Shown in pieces: positions 37,801 to 45,524 of a stretch of DNA of 64,000 bases (the first letter of the stretch is position 1; each line of letters opens with the position of its first letter). The stretch comes from Neoroseomonas oryzicola (lineage in GTDB: Bacteria > Pseudomonadota > Alphaproteobacteria > Acetobacterales > Acetobacteraceae), in NCBI RefSeq assembly GCF_012163135.1, contig NZ_JAAVUP010000003.1, forward strand, positions 23,589 to 87,588, given 5' to 3'. The notes under the pieces were generated by a model that saw nothing but the letters and a program-made list of their open reading frames with translations, searched no databases and was not told the origin of the DNA. Position numbers and translations under genes: made by a program.

Positions 37801-37929
37801 ACCACCACCCAGATCGGCGCACTGGAAACCTCGGACATCGCGGCACTGACCGGCACCCAGACCGCCGGCTTCACCACCACCCAGATCGGCGCCATGACCG
37901 ACGCGCAGGTCAACGCGCTCTTCATCTGA
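34900..37929 (+). CDS. 125-octapeptide Thr-rich repeat protein, predicted T1SS cargo
   Basis: A 1009-residue protein. After MSLLSS it consists of exactly 125 octapeptides in unbroken register, then LFI. The modal octad is L-T-T-T-Q-V-x-A. Position 1 is Leu/Ile/Phe/Met, position 5 is almost always Gln or Asp, position 6 is mostly Val/Ile/Leu and positions 7-8 are small or polar. Seventeen octads are acidic (E/D at 2, D at 5). There is no Lys, His, Cys or Tyr, no signal peptide and no RTX glycine repeat. GGAG six bases upstream supports the ATG at 34900. The hydrophobic C-terminus resembles type I secretion ends. The flanking exporter and two OGT-like enzymes suggest export and Thr/Ser glycosylation. 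Fold and role are unknown. Confidence 0.85.
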   Translation: MSLLSSLTTTQIQGLTTTTIAGLTASDIQSLATTQVEALTTTQVGVLSATQLAALLPTQIAALETTDLGVLSTTQIRGLLPTQLGALTTTQVGALTTTQVGALTATQVAGIETTDIAALTTTQVGALSATQLAAFSSAQLRALETTDLATLSTTQLRALAATQLSTLTTTQVEALTTTQIDALTSTQIVGFTSTQVGALDTTQLGALSSTQVGALTTAQLRGFDATDIANLTTTQAAGLRSGQITGLSTTQVAALETTDLATFSTTQIQGLTSSQVAALTTTQVAALTTTQLASLATRQVVALESADLAALDTTQWGAFTATQIGALTTAQLRGIETTDLEVLSTTQIRALGASALAALTTTQLGALTTTQVDALTTTQVAALTTTQVGALTTTQVGALNATQIGALSTAQLRAFDTTDIAALSTTQVAGLRATQLGGLSTTQVAAIETTDLETLSTTQIRGLLPTQLGALTTTQVGALTTTQVAALTPTQAAGFDTADIAALTTTQVGVLSSSQLGALGTTQLRAIETTDLATLTTTQLRGLVATQLSALTTTQVEALTTTQVAGLAATQIAGLSSGQVAALTTTQLGALAATQVGALSTAQMRGLDATDIANLTTTQAQGLASTQIAALTTTQVQAIETTDLGVLTTTQLRALTTTQMAALTTTQVEALSTTQLAAFGSTQVGALSTTQIGALTTTQVGGLGTTQFRGLTSAQVAALSTTQVEALTTTQVAALTTTQVAGIETTDLAALSTTQVGALTRTNVGALSTTQIRALETTDLEVLSTTQIGGLATGQIGALTTTQLGALTTTQLAALTSTQVTGLTTTQIDTLSTTQLGGLGTTQVRGLTTTQIAALSTTQVGALTTTQLGALTSTQIRGLETTDIAVLDTTQFGGLTSTQLAGLTSAQVTALSTTAIAAIATTQQAGLASSQLGALTTTQIEALSTTSVAALTTAQVAGLTTTQIAAFTTTQIGALETSDIAALTGTQTAGFTTTQIGAMTDAQVNALFI
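34918..37917 (+). repeat. 24-bp coding tandem repeat, 125 units
   Basis: 3000 bp made of 125 consecutive 24-bp units without any indel, each encoding one octapeptide. Units differ by synonymous and conservative changes, so the array has been held in register by selection rather than being freshly amplified. Confidence 0.95.
35086..36813 (+). repeat. 576-bp super-repeat, three copies
   Basis: Acidic octads fall at numbers 8, 14, 18, 28, then 32, 38, 42, 52, then 56, 62, 66, 76, then 80. The pattern recurs every 24 octads (192 residues). Copies are 35086-35661, 35662-36237 and 36238-36813. After 36814 the spacing changes to 13 and 4 octads. Confidence 0.85.
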
Positions 37930-37931
37930 CC

Positions 37932-37954
37932 GCGCGGCCGGTCGCCGGCCGCGC
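37932..37954 (+). promoter_or_regulatory. 10-bp GC-only stem-loop after the repeat gene
   Basis: GCGCGGCCGG (37932-37941) pairs with CCGGCCGCGC (37945-37954) around TCG. It begins 3 bp after the octad-repeat stop and 22 bp before the first glycosyltransferase. Without a U-tract it may attenuate read-through or protect the upstream mRNA, giving more substrate than enzyme. Confidence 0.5.
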
Positions 37955-37975
37955 CCAACGCAACGGGACACGCGC

Positions 37976-39961
37976 ATGACCAGGATGGGCATCGCAGACC
38001 TCGTCGGGAGCGCCCAGGCGCTCGCGGCCTCCGGCCAGCCGGCGCTCGCCGCCGAGCTCTACCGCGACTGGGCCGCGCTCAACCCCGACGACCGGCTGCT
38101 GCACGCCGTGCACTTCAACCGCGGCGTGCTGCTCGCCGGTCTCGACGACCTGCATGGCGCGATCGAGGCCTTCGCCGCCGCCATCGCCCATCGGCCGGAT
38201 TTCCTGCCGCCCTATGTGAATCTCGGCGCCGCCTATGAACGGCTCGGCGCGCGGGCACAGGCCTTCAGCCAGTGGTCGCACGTCTCCGCCAGCCTCGCCG
38301 CCGTCAACGGCGACAGCCTCGCGACCAAGACGGCGGCGCTGAAGCAGATGGCCCAGGTGCTGGAATCCTCCCGCCGCCTCGCGGAAGCCGAGGACGCCCT
38401 GCGCCAGGTGGCCGAGCTCGCGCCCACCCAGCGCGACGTGATCCAGCACCTGGTCAGCCTGCGCCAGCGCCAGTGCCGCTGGCCGGTGCTGCAGCCGGTC
38501 GCGGGCCTCGACCGCGCGGCGCTGCTGCGGCGCATCGCGCCGCTGTCCATCGCCTGCCTCTCGGACGACCCGGCGATGCAGCTCGCCGTCGCCCATGCCC
38601 ATCTCCGCGAGGACCATGGCTGGCCCGACCGCTTCCGCACCGGGGCCGACTTCGCCCATCGCATCGCCGAACGCCCCGCGCGGCGCCTGCGCGTCGCCTA
38701 CCTTTCCTCCGACCTGCGCGACCACGCCGTCGGCTCCCTGATGGCCGGGATGTTCGCCCTGCACGACCGCGACGCGATCGAGGTCTTCGCCTATTACTGC
38801 GGCGTCCCGCAGGAGGACGCGACCAAGGCCCGCATCCGCGCCTCGGTCGAGCATTGGCGCGACATCGCCGCCCTCGACGACGACGCGGCGGAAGCGCTGA
38901 TCCTCGCCGACGGCATCGACATCCTGGTGGACGTGAACGGCCACACCCGCGGCGCGCGCACGCGGCTGCTGCTGCGCCGCCCCGCGCCGGTCATCGTCAA
39001 CTGGCTCGGCTATCCCGGCAGCATGGGCAGCCCGGTGCACCACTACATCATCGCCGATCCGCACATCGTCCCACCGGACGCCGAGCGCTTCTGTTCCGAG
39101 AAGGTTCTGCGCCTCGCCTGCTACCAGCCCAACGACCGCGCGCGCCCCACCGGCGCGGACCAGGCGCCCAGGCGCGCCGACCACGGCCTGCCGGAGGATG
39201 CGACCGTCTTCTGCTCCTTCAACGGCACGCAGAAGATCACGCCCTTCGTCTTCGCCCGCTGGATGGCGATCCTGCGCGGTGTCCCCGGCAGCGTGCTGTG
39301 GCTGCTGAAATCCTGCGAGGAGGTGGAAGCCCGCCTGCGCGCCGCCGCCGCCGATGCCGGCATCGCGCCGGAACGCCTGGTCTTCGCGCCCATCGTCCCG
39401 GTGCGCGACCACCTCGCGCGCTATCCGCTCGCCGACCTCTTCCTCGACACGCTGCCCTATGGCGCGCACACCACGGCCTCCGACGCGCTCTGGATGGGCG
39501 TGCCGGTGCTGACCGTGCCGGGCCGCTCCTTCGCCGCGCGCGTCTGCGCGAGCCTCGTCCACGCCGCCGGCCTGCCGGACTTCGTCGTGGACACGCCGGC
39601 GGACTACGTCGCCCGCGCCATCGCCCTCGGCCGCGACGGCGCCGCGCTGGCGCCGGCGCGCGAAAGGCTGCTCTCGGGCCGCGCCACCTCGCTGCTGTTC
39701 GACACGCCGCGCCTGGTCCGCGACCTCGAAGCGCTGTTCCACGCCATGTGGGACGACTTCGCCGCCGGCTGCCTGCCGGTCCCCGACCTCGCGAATCTCG
39801 ACGTCTGCCTGGCGCTCGGCGCCGCCCTCGACCACGAGGCGACGGAGACCGGCTTCGACCCCGCCCACGACGCGCGCTGGCGCGACGCGCTGGCGCGACG
39901 CCACGCCTATGCGCCGCTGCCGCCCGACCGGCGCCACCACCCCGATGCGGGGGCTGCCTGA
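37976..39961 (+). CDS. TPR O-GlcNAc transferase-like glycosyltransferase 1 (GT41)
   Basis: A 661-residue cytoplasmic protein. TPR-like helices occupy about 10-160 and a GT41 (SPINDLY/OGT-type) catalytic region about 235-580. Residues matching human OGT are His250 in SSDLRDHAVGSL, Lys420 in FNGTQKITP and the donor-binding His498-Thr-Thr500 in YGAHTTASDALW. The family transfers a sugar from a nucleotide sugar to Ser/Thr. The octad-repeat protein encoded just upstream is Thr-rich and is the obvious acceptor. The sugar donor is unknown. It is followed 2 bp later by a second enzyme of the family. Confidence 0.85.
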   Translation: MTRMGIADLVGSAQALAASGQPALAAELYRDWAALNPDDRLLHAVHFNRGVLLAGLDDLHGAIEAFAAAIAHRPDFLPPYVNLGAAYERLGARAQAFSQWSHVSASLAAVNGDSLATKTAALKQMAQVLESSRRLAEAEDALRQVAELAPTQRDVIQHLVSLRQRQCRWPVLQPVAGLDRAALLRRIAPLSIACLSDDPAMQLAVAHAHLREDHGWPDRFRTGADFAHRIAERPARRLRVAYLSSDLRDHAVGSLMAGMFALHDRDAIEVFAYYCGVPQEDATKARIRASVEHWRDIAALDDDAAEALILADGIDILVDVNGHTRGARTRLLLRRPAPVIVNWLGYPGSMGSPVHHYIIADPHIVPPDAERFCSEKVLRLACYQPNDRARPTGADQAPRRADHGLPEDATVFCSFNGTQKITPFVFARWMAILRGVPGSVLWLLKSCEEVEARLRAAAADAGIAPERLVFAPIVPVRDHLARYPLADLFLDTLPYGAHTTASDALWMGVPVLTVPGRSFAARVCASLVHAAGLPDFVVDTPADYVARAIALGRDGAALAPARERLLSGRATSLLFDTPRLVRDLEALFHAMWDDFAAGCLPVPDLANLDVCLALGAALDHEATETGFDPAHDARWRDALARRHAYAPLPPDRRHHPDAGAA

Positions 39962-39963
39962 CC

Positions 39964-41718
39964 ATGGCCCCCCTCGATGCCGCCCAGCCCGGCCAGCCGC
40001 TCGAGGCGCTGCTGCCGACCCTCGACACCGCCCGCCCCGCCGAGGGCATCGCCGCCTACCGCGCCTGGCTCGGCGCCAACCCGGCCTCACCGCAGCGCTT
40101 CGCCGCCTGGTTCAACCTCGGCGTCCTGCTGCTGCAATCGGGCGACCGGCCAAGCGCGATGGTCGCGTATCGCCACGCCCTCGCGCTCAAGCCCGATCTC
40201 TACCAGGCCTCGGTCAATCTCGGCCTCGCCCTCGAAGCCGAAGGCCGCCAGGCCGAGGCGCTCGCCACCTGGGACGCCGCGTTGCAGCCGGACGAAGCCC
40301 GCATCCCGCTGCTCAACCACCGCGGCCGCCTGCTCGAAACCCAGAAGCGCTACGCCGAGGCCGAGCAAGCCCTGCGCGCGAGCCTCCTCCTCCGCGCCGA
40401 CCAGCCCGACGTCATCCAGCACTGGTCGCATCTGCGCCAGAAGGGCTGCATCTGGCCCCTGCAGGCGGACGGCATCCCCGGCCTCGACGCGGATGCGCTG
40501 GCGCTGAAGGGCGGCCCGCTCGGCGCGCTGGCGCTGACCGACGACCCCGCGCTGCAGCGCCGCATCGGGGAAGCCTGGATCGCGCGCAAGGTGCCGCCGG
40601 CGCCGCAGCGCCTCGCCCCGCCGCGCGGCTACGCGCATGACCGCATCCGCATCGGCTACCTCTCCTCCGACTTCTGCCGCCACGCGATGGGCTTCCTCAT
40701 CGTCGAGCTGCTCGAACGCCACGACCGCACGCGCTTCGAGGTCTTCGGCTACTGCTCGACGCCCGAGGACGGCAGCCCGATCCGCCGCCGCATCCTCGCC
40801 GCCCTCGACCATCATGTCCCTGTCGGCCACCTGCCGGACGAAGCCGCCGCGCGGCGGATCCGCGCCGACGAGATCGACATCCTGGTCGACCTCAACGGCC
40901 TCACCCACGGCGCGCGGCTCGGCGCGCTGCGCTGGAAGCCGGCGCCGGTGCAGGCGACCTATCTCGGCTATGTCGGCCCCGTGCCGCTGCCGGAACTCGA
41001 CTGGATGATCTGCGACGGCATCGTCGTGCCACCCGACCAGCAGGACCACTACGCCCCACGCCCGCTGCCGCTCGACGGCCTCTACCAGGCGAATGACAGC
41101 CGCACGCCCGACCTGCCCGCGACCTCGCGCGCCGAGGAAGGCCTGCCCGCAGACGCCTTCCTGCTCTGCTGCTTCAACAACTTCTACAAGATCACCCCCG
41201 CGGTCTTCGGCGCCTGGACCGAGATCCTGCGCCGCGTCCCGAACGCCATCCTCTGGCTGACCGAGGACAACGCCACCGGCATCGCCAATCTCCGCCGGCA
41301 CGCCTCCGAAGCCGGCGTCGCGCCCGATCGCCTGCATTTCGCCACCCGCTGCGATCCCGCGCGCTACCTGGCACGGCTCGGCCTCGCCGACCTCTTCCTC
41401 GACACCTTCCCCTACAATGCTGGCACGGTCGCCTCGGATGCGCTGCGTTTGGGCCTGCCGATCGTGACGCTGGCGGGCCGCTCCTTCGCCTCCCGCATGG
41501 CCGCGAGCCTGCTCACCGCCGTCGGCCTGACCGAGGGCATCGCCACCAGCCTCGACGGCTATGTCGCGCGCGCCGTCGCCCATGCGACCGACCCGGCGCT
41601 GCACGCCCGCGCCCGCGCGGCCCTCGCGGGCGAAGCCTGGCCGCGCGGCATCGGCGACACCGCCGCCTTCACCGCCCGGATGGAAGCCGCCTTCGAACGC
41701 ATCCGCCTGCGCCCCTGA
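39964..41718 (+). CDS. TPR O-GlcNAc transferase-like glycosyltransferase 2 (GT41)
   Basis: A 584-residue paralogue of the preceding protein. It has TPR-like helices (about 20-155), His240 in SSDFCRHAMGFL, Lys409 in FNNFYKITP and NAGTVASDALRLG where the first enzyme has AHTTASDALWMG. The donor-site His-Thr-Thr is therefore Gly487-Thr-Val489. It may use another donor, extend the first sugar or act as a partner. The ATG at 39964 lies 2 bp after the previous stop, so translation is coupled. Confidence 0.82.
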   Translation: MAPLDAAQPGQPLEALLPTLDTARPAEGIAAYRAWLGANPASPQRFAAWFNLGVLLLQSGDRPSAMVAYRHALALKPDLYQASVNLGLALEAEGRQAEALATWDAALQPDEARIPLLNHRGRLLETQKRYAEAEQALRASLLLRADQPDVIQHWSHLRQKGCIWPLQADGIPGLDADALALKGGPLGALALTDDPALQRRIGEAWIARKVPPAPQRLAPPRGYAHDRIRIGYLSSDFCRHAMGFLIVELLERHDRTRFEVFGYCSTPEDGSPIRRRILAALDHHVPVGHLPDEAAARRIRADEIDILVDLNGLTHGARLGALRWKPAPVQATYLGYVGPVPLPELDWMICDGIVVPPDQQDHYAPRPLPLDGLYQANDSRTPDLPATSRAEEGLPADAFLLCCFNNFYKITPAVFGAWTEILRRVPNAILWLTEDNATGIANLRRHASEAGVAPDRLHFATRCDPARYLARLGLADLFLDTFPYNAGTVASDALRLGLPIVTLAGRSFASRMAASLLTAVGLTEGIATSLDGYVARAVAHATDPALHARARAALAGEAWPRGIGDTAAFTARMEAAFERIRLRP

Positions 41719-41728
41719 CCATCCCTGG

Positions 41729-41734
41729 TTGACA
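41729..41734 (+). promoter_or_regulatory. TTGACA -35 element before the amino-acid binding protein
   Basis: A perfect TTGACA lies 59 bp before the start at 41794. The -10 region 17 bp downstream is GC-rich and weak. It suggests that the binding-protein gene is not part of the glycosyltransferase operon. Confidence 0.35.
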
Positions 41735-41793
41735 CGCCGCGCACCCGCCGCCGACGATGCGTGCGGGAGACTTCAACAGGAGAGGCGAGAGCC

Positions 41794-42834
41794 ATGATGT
41801 ACCGGGGCCTTATGGCCGCCGCGCTGGTGCTGTGCGCGGGTTTCAGCGCCACCGTTCAGGCGCAGCAGAACACCATCCCGAGCCCGACGCTCGACGCCAT
41901 CCGCGCGCGCGGATCGCTCAACTGCGGCATCGGCACCGGCGTCGCCGGCTTCGCGCTGCCCGACAGCCGCGGCGTGTGGCAGGGCCTCGACGCCGACATG
42001 TGTCGCGGCCTCGCCGCCGCCATCTTCAACGATCCGGCCAAGGTCCGCTTCATCCCGCTCTCCTCCTCGACGCGCTTCACCGCGCTCGGGTCGGGCGAGG
42101 TCGACGTGCTGTTCCGCACCTCGACGCAGACCATGCTGCGCGACACGACGCTCGGCCTGCGCCACGTCACCACCTACTTCTACGACGGCCACGGCTTCAT
42201 GGTGCGCGCCAATGCCGGCGTGCAGCGCGTGCGCGACATGGCGGGTGCGACCATCTGCCTGATCCAGGGCACCACGAACGAACAGGTGACGGCGGACTAC
42301 TTCCGCTCGGTCAACGTGCCCTTCCAGCCCGTGGTGTTCGAGCGCACGGACCAGGCCCAGGCCGCCCTCGTCGCCGGGCGCTGCGACAGCTTCGGCACCG
42401 ATGCCTCGCAGCTCGCCGGCGTGCGCTCCTCCATGCCCAACCCGCGCGAATGGACCATCCTGCCGGAACGCTTCAGCAAGGAGCCCTACGGCGCTTATGT
42501 CCGCCGCGGCGACGACAACTGGTACGACATCGTCCGCTGGTACACGACCGCGATCATCGAGGCCGAGGAACAGGGCGTCACCCAGGCGAACGCCGAGGAG
42601 ATGCGCCGCACCGCCGCCAACCCGAACACGCGCCGCCTGCTCGGCGTGACGCCGGAACTGGGCCAGTCGATCAAGCTCGACCCGCTCTGGGCCTACAACG
42701 CGATCCGCGCCATCGGAAACTACGGCGAGCTGTACGAACGCACGATGGGCGAGAACACGCCGGTCGCACTGCCGCGCGGGCCGAACCGGCTGCACACGCA
42801 GGGCGGGCTGCTCTACGCGCTGCCGATGCGGTGA
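41794..42834 (+). CDS. General L-amino-acid binding protein (AapJ-like), orphan
   Basis: Periplasmic binding protein of 346 residues with a signal peptide (about 1-25, ending TVQAQQ). ARGSLNCGIGTGVAGFALPDSRG and GLDADMCRGLAAAIF are typical of AapJ/BztA proteins for glutamate, glutamine and other L-amino acids. AGGAG precedes the ATG. The usual aapQMP permease and ATPase genes are absent: downstream lies a convergent LysR gene. It may serve a transporter encoded elsewhere. Confidence 0.82.
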   Translation: MMYRGLMAAALVLCAGFSATVQAQQNTIPSPTLDAIRARGSLNCGIGTGVAGFALPDSRGVWQGLDADMCRGLAAAIFNDPAKVRFIPLSSSTRFTALGSGEVDVLFRTSTQTMLRDTTLGLRHVTTYFYDGHGFMVRANAGVQRVRDMAGATICLIQGTTNEQVTADYFRSVNVPFQPVVFERTDQAQAALVAGRCDSFGTDASQLAGVRSSMPNPREWTILPERFSKEPYGAYVRRGDDNWYDIVRWYTTAIIEAEEQGVTQANAEEMRRTAANPNTRRLLGVTPELGQSIKLDPLWAYNAIRAIGNYGELYERTMGENTPVALPRGPNRLHTQGGLLYALPMR

Positions 42835-42840
42835 TGAAGC

Positions 42841-42864
42841 GCGGGGGAGGAGACCCTCCCCCGC
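42841..42864. terminator. Bidirectional hairpin
   Basis: GCGGGGGAGG (42841-42850) pairs with CCTCCCCCGC (42855-42864) around AGAC. It lies in the 54-bp gap between converging stop codons of the binding protein and the LysR gene. Confidence 0.55.
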
Positions 42865-42888
42865 CTTCCGGCCCGCCGGCGCGGCTGC

Positions 42889-43788
42889 TCACGCCGGCGC
42901 GGCGCCGATCGCGGACAGCAGCGCATCGCGCGCGAAGGCCACGCGGGGATGGCGCAACGCCGACCGCGCCCAGACCAGGTAGAAGGCGTTCTCCGGCGTG
43001 ACGACCGGGGCGCGGATTTCCATCAACGCTCCCGCCCGGATCGCCGCGATCACCAGGTAATCGGGCATCACCGACCATCCGAGGCCTGCCTCAAGCATCG
43101 TGCGGATCGCCCGCAGGTCCGGCGCCGTCACCGCCGGCTGCCGGTCCGGCGGGCCAAGGCCGTTGGCCTCCAGCCAGGTCCGGATGAGCGGCCGGTCGAG
43201 GTCATAGGCCAGGTAGGGCACCGCCTTGATGCCCTCGTCCAGGGAGGACCGCGCCGCGACGGCCTGCGCGACCGTCGGCGCCGCGACCGCGATCAGCCGC
43301 TCCAGGCCGATCTGCTTGTGCGCCAGCCGCCTGTCCTCCGGCCGCGACGCCGTCAACGCGAGGTGCACCCGGTCGTCGAGCAGCATCGCGTACAGCGCCT
43401 CCTTGCCGCCGATATGCAGGCGCAGGTCGAGCCCCGCCTCGACCAGGGGCTTCAGCCGGCCGGCCACGAATTCCGAGAGGAAGTCTGACGGCGCGGCGAT
43501 GTGCACCGTGCCCGACAGGCGCATGGACCGCGCGCGGACCGCGGCCAGCGCGGCCTCCGCGGCATCGAGCGTCTGGCCGAGGCTGGCCGCGAGATCTTCG
43601 GCGATCGTCGTCGGACGCACGCCGCGCGCATGGCGCTCGAATAGCGGGCGGCCGAGCTGCGCCTCGAGCGAGGCGATCTGCTGGGACACCGCAGGCTGCG
43701 TCAGGCCCAGCGCCCGCGCCGCGCCGGTCAGGGACCGCTGGCGATAGACCTCGATGAAGGTCCGGAGATGCAGGAGCGACATGCCCAT
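42889..43788 (-). CDS. LysR-family transcriptional regulator
   Basis: A 299-residue LysR regulator. The winged helix is at 1-62 (LRTFIEVYRQRSLTGAARALGLTQPAVSQQIASLEAQLG) and the co-inducer-binding domain follows. It is divergent from the DJ-1/glyoxalase operon, and the inverted repeat at 43790-43807 lies directly at its start. It probably controls that operon and itself. No clear ribosome site precedes either ATG (43788 or 43782), so the transcript may be leaderless. Confidence 0.8.
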   Translation of the reverse strand: MGMSLLHLRTFIEVYRQRSLTGAARALGLTQPAVSQQIASLEAQLGRPLFERHARGVRPTTIAEDLAASLGQTLDAAEAALAAVRARSMRLSGTVHIAAPSDFLSEFVAGRLKPLVEAGLDLRLHIGGKEALYAMLLDDRVHLALTASRPEDRRLAHKQIGLERLIAVAAPTVAQAVAARSSLDEGIKAVPYLAYDLDRPLIRTWLEANGLGPPDRQPAVTAPDLRAIRTMLEAGLGWSVMPDYLVIAAIRAGALMEIRAPVVTPENAFYLVWARSALRHPRVAFARDALLSAIGAAPA

Positions 43789-43789
43789 A

Positions 43790-43813
43790 CCATAAGAACT
43801 TTTATGGTTATGG
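43790..43813. promoter_or_regulatory. Inverted repeat operator CCATAA-N6-TTATGG
   Basis: CCATAA (43790-43795) and TTATGG (43802-43807) are perfect inverted half-sites. A further direct TTATGG follows at 43808-43813. The AT-rich block stands out from its GC-rich surroundings and lies between the LysR gene and its presumed target operon. Confidence 0.55.
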
Positions 43814-43884
43814 TCTCTTCCTCTTTGCTGTGCCGATGGCCGCGCGGCCCTATCTCCGCGCCACGACGACAAGGAGGCCATGAC

Positions 43885-44589
43885 ATGGCACGCCATCCGA
43901 AGATCCTGATGATCAGCACCTCCGCCGCCACCATGGGCGCCGCGGACGAACCGACCGGCGTCTGGCTGGAGGAGCTGACCACCCCCTACTACGCCTTCCG
44001 CGACGCCGGGGCCGAGGTCACCCTTGCCTCGATCGCCGGCGGCGCCATCCCGGTGGATCCGCGCAGCGTGAAGCCGGCCGGGGAGAACGACAGCTCGGTC
44101 GAGCGCTACCTGCGCGACGCCGCGCTGCGCGACGCGGTCGCGAACAGCCCCGTGTTCACCAGCATCGACCCGGCGGGCTTCGACGCGGTGTTCCTGCCCG
44201 GCGGCCACGGCACGATGTTCGACTACCCCGGGAACGACGCCCTGGCGCGCCTGGTCGAGCGCTTCGACCGCGACGGCAAGGTCGTCGCCGCCGTCTGCCA
44301 CGGGCCCGCCGGCCTCGTCGCGGCGCGCAAGCCCGACGGCACGCCCTTCGTGGCCGGCCGCCGCGTCGCGGCCTTCACGGACAGCGAGGAACGCGCCGTC
44401 GGCCTCGACCACGCAGTCCCCTTCCTGCTCGAGACGCGGCTGCGCGACCTCGGCGCGCGGCATCAGGGCGCTGCGGACTTCCAGCCCTTCGCGCTGCGCG
44501 ACGGCAACCTGGTGACCGGACAGAACCCGGCCTCGGCGGCGCCGGTCGCCGCCCTGGTGATGGAAGCCCTGTCGGTGGAGGCCGCGTGA
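43885..44589 (+). CDS. DJ-1/PfpI family protein (Hsp31-type glyoxalase III-like)
   Basis: A 234-residue DJ-1 superfamily protein. The nucleophile Cys138 is in AAVCHGPAG, with Glu29/Glu30 in GVWLEEL and the GGHGTMFD loop typical of Hsp31-like glutathione-independent glyoxalases and chaperones. AAGGAGG lies 7 bases before the ATG at 43885. Its stop overlaps the glyoxalase I start (TGATG). Together they suggest methylglyoxal detoxification by two routes. Confidence 0.8.
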   Translation: MARHPKILMISTSAATMGAADEPTGVWLEELTTPYYAFRDAGAEVTLASIAGGAIPVDPRSVKPAGENDSSVERYLRDAALRDAVANSPVFTSIDPAGFDAVFLPGGHGTMFDYPGNDALARLVERFDRDGKVVAAVCHGPAGLVAARKPDGTPFVAGRRVAAFTDSEERAVGLDHAVPFLLETRLRDLGARHQGAADFQPFALRDGNLVTGQNPASAAPVAALVMEALSVEAA

Positions 44590-45041
44590 TGCGCTACCTG
44601 CACACCATGATCCGCGTCGCCGATCCGGCGGCCACGATCCGCTTCCTCGAACTGATGGGCCTGCGCGAGACGCGGCGGATCGACAACGCCGCCGGGCGCT
44701 TCACGCTGATCTTCCTCGCAGCGCCCGGGGACATCGACGAAGCCGGCCACGCCTCCGCCGAGGTGGAACTGACGTGGAACTGGCCGCCCGAGGACGGCAG
44801 CGCGCCCGAGTCCTACACAGGCGGGCGCAACTTCGGGCACCTCGCCTACCGGGTCGGGAACATCTACGAGACGTGCCAGCGCCTGATGGACGCCGGCGTG
44901 ACGATCAACAGGCCGCCGCGCGACGGGCACATGGCCTTCGTGAAGACACCGGACGGCATCTCGATCGAACTGCTCCAGGAGGGCGGGCGCCTCGCGCCGG
45001 CCGAACCCTGGGCCTCGATGCCCAATACCGGCACCTGGTAG
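44589..45041 (+). CDS. gloA: Lactoylglutathione lyase (glyoxalase I)
   Basis: VOC-fold metalloenzyme of 150 residues that converts the methylglyoxal-glutathione adduct to S-lactoylglutathione. MRYLHTMIRVADP is the typical start. Metal-ligand-type residues are in the opening His5, AEVELTWNW, FGHLAYRV and ISIELLQ. It is coupled to the DJ-1 gene. The second enzyme of the pathway, gloB, is 1.2 kb away at 46269. Confidence 0.85.
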   Translation: MRYLHTMIRVADPAATIRFLELMGLRETRRIDNAAGRFTLIFLAAPGDIDEAGHASAEVELTWNWPPEDGSAPESYTGGRNFGHLAYRVGNIYETCQRLMDAGVTINRPPRDGHMAFVKTPDGISIELLQEGGRLAPAEPWASMPNTGTW

Positions 45042-45062
45042 GCGTCACGGCGGGGCCGGCGA

Positions 45063-45524
45063 TCAGCCGCCCCGCCGCGGCCGCGGCCGCCAGTCCGGCG
45101 GCGCCAGCTCGAACCCCGCGAAGTCGAAGGCGGGGCTCACCGTGCATCCCACCAGCGTCCATCGCCCGAGCGACACCGCGCTCTGCCACCATCCCTTCGG
45201 CACGATCGCGAAGGGTCGCTGGTGCCGCGACAGGTCGGGCCCGAGATGCATCGCCTCCGCATCGTGCCCGTCCGGCGACATCGACAGCGCGAGCGGCCCG
45301 CCTGCATACCAGTGCCAGGCCTCGGCCGCGTCGACGCGGTGCCAGTGGCTGAACTCATCGGCCGCGAGCAGGAAGTAGATCGCCGTCCCCGCCCCGCGCG
45401 ACCCGTCCGCCGGCGCATCGCGCCAGGTCTCGCGGTAATGCCCGCCCTCGGGGTGCGGCTGCAGCCCAAGCGCCGCGATGACCTGCGCGGCCGTGACCGA
45501 CGGATCGCGCAGGTCGGGCGGCAT
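45063..45524 (-). CDS. Cupin-type DUF985 protein
   Basis: A 153-residue protein of the DUF985/cupin_5 family. GLQPHPEGGHYRETWR, TAIYFLLAADEFSHWHRVDAAEAWHWYAG (motif 49-77 region) and a C-terminal GCTVSPAFDF are typical. The His-rich strand suggests a metal or sugar-binding pocket. Function is unknown. Its ATG overlaps the GST stop (TGATG), so it is the second gene of that operon. Confidence 0.78.
   Translation of the reverse strand: MPPDLRDPSVTAAQVIAALGLQPHPEGGHYRETWRDAPADGSRGAGTAIYFLLAADEFSHWHRVDAAEAWHWYAGGPLALSMSPDGHDAEAMHLGPDLSRHQRPFAIVPKGWWQSAVSLGRWTLVGCTVSPAFDFAGFELAPPDWRPRPRRGG

Noticed and set aside
34918..37917. CRISPR array
   Set aside because: Units are 24 bp, contiguous and coding, with no unique spacers and no cas genes nearby.
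34900..37929. RTX toxin or adhesin
   Set aside because: No GGxGxDxxx nonapeptide occurs; only the neighbouring HlyB/HlyD-type genes point to type I secretion.
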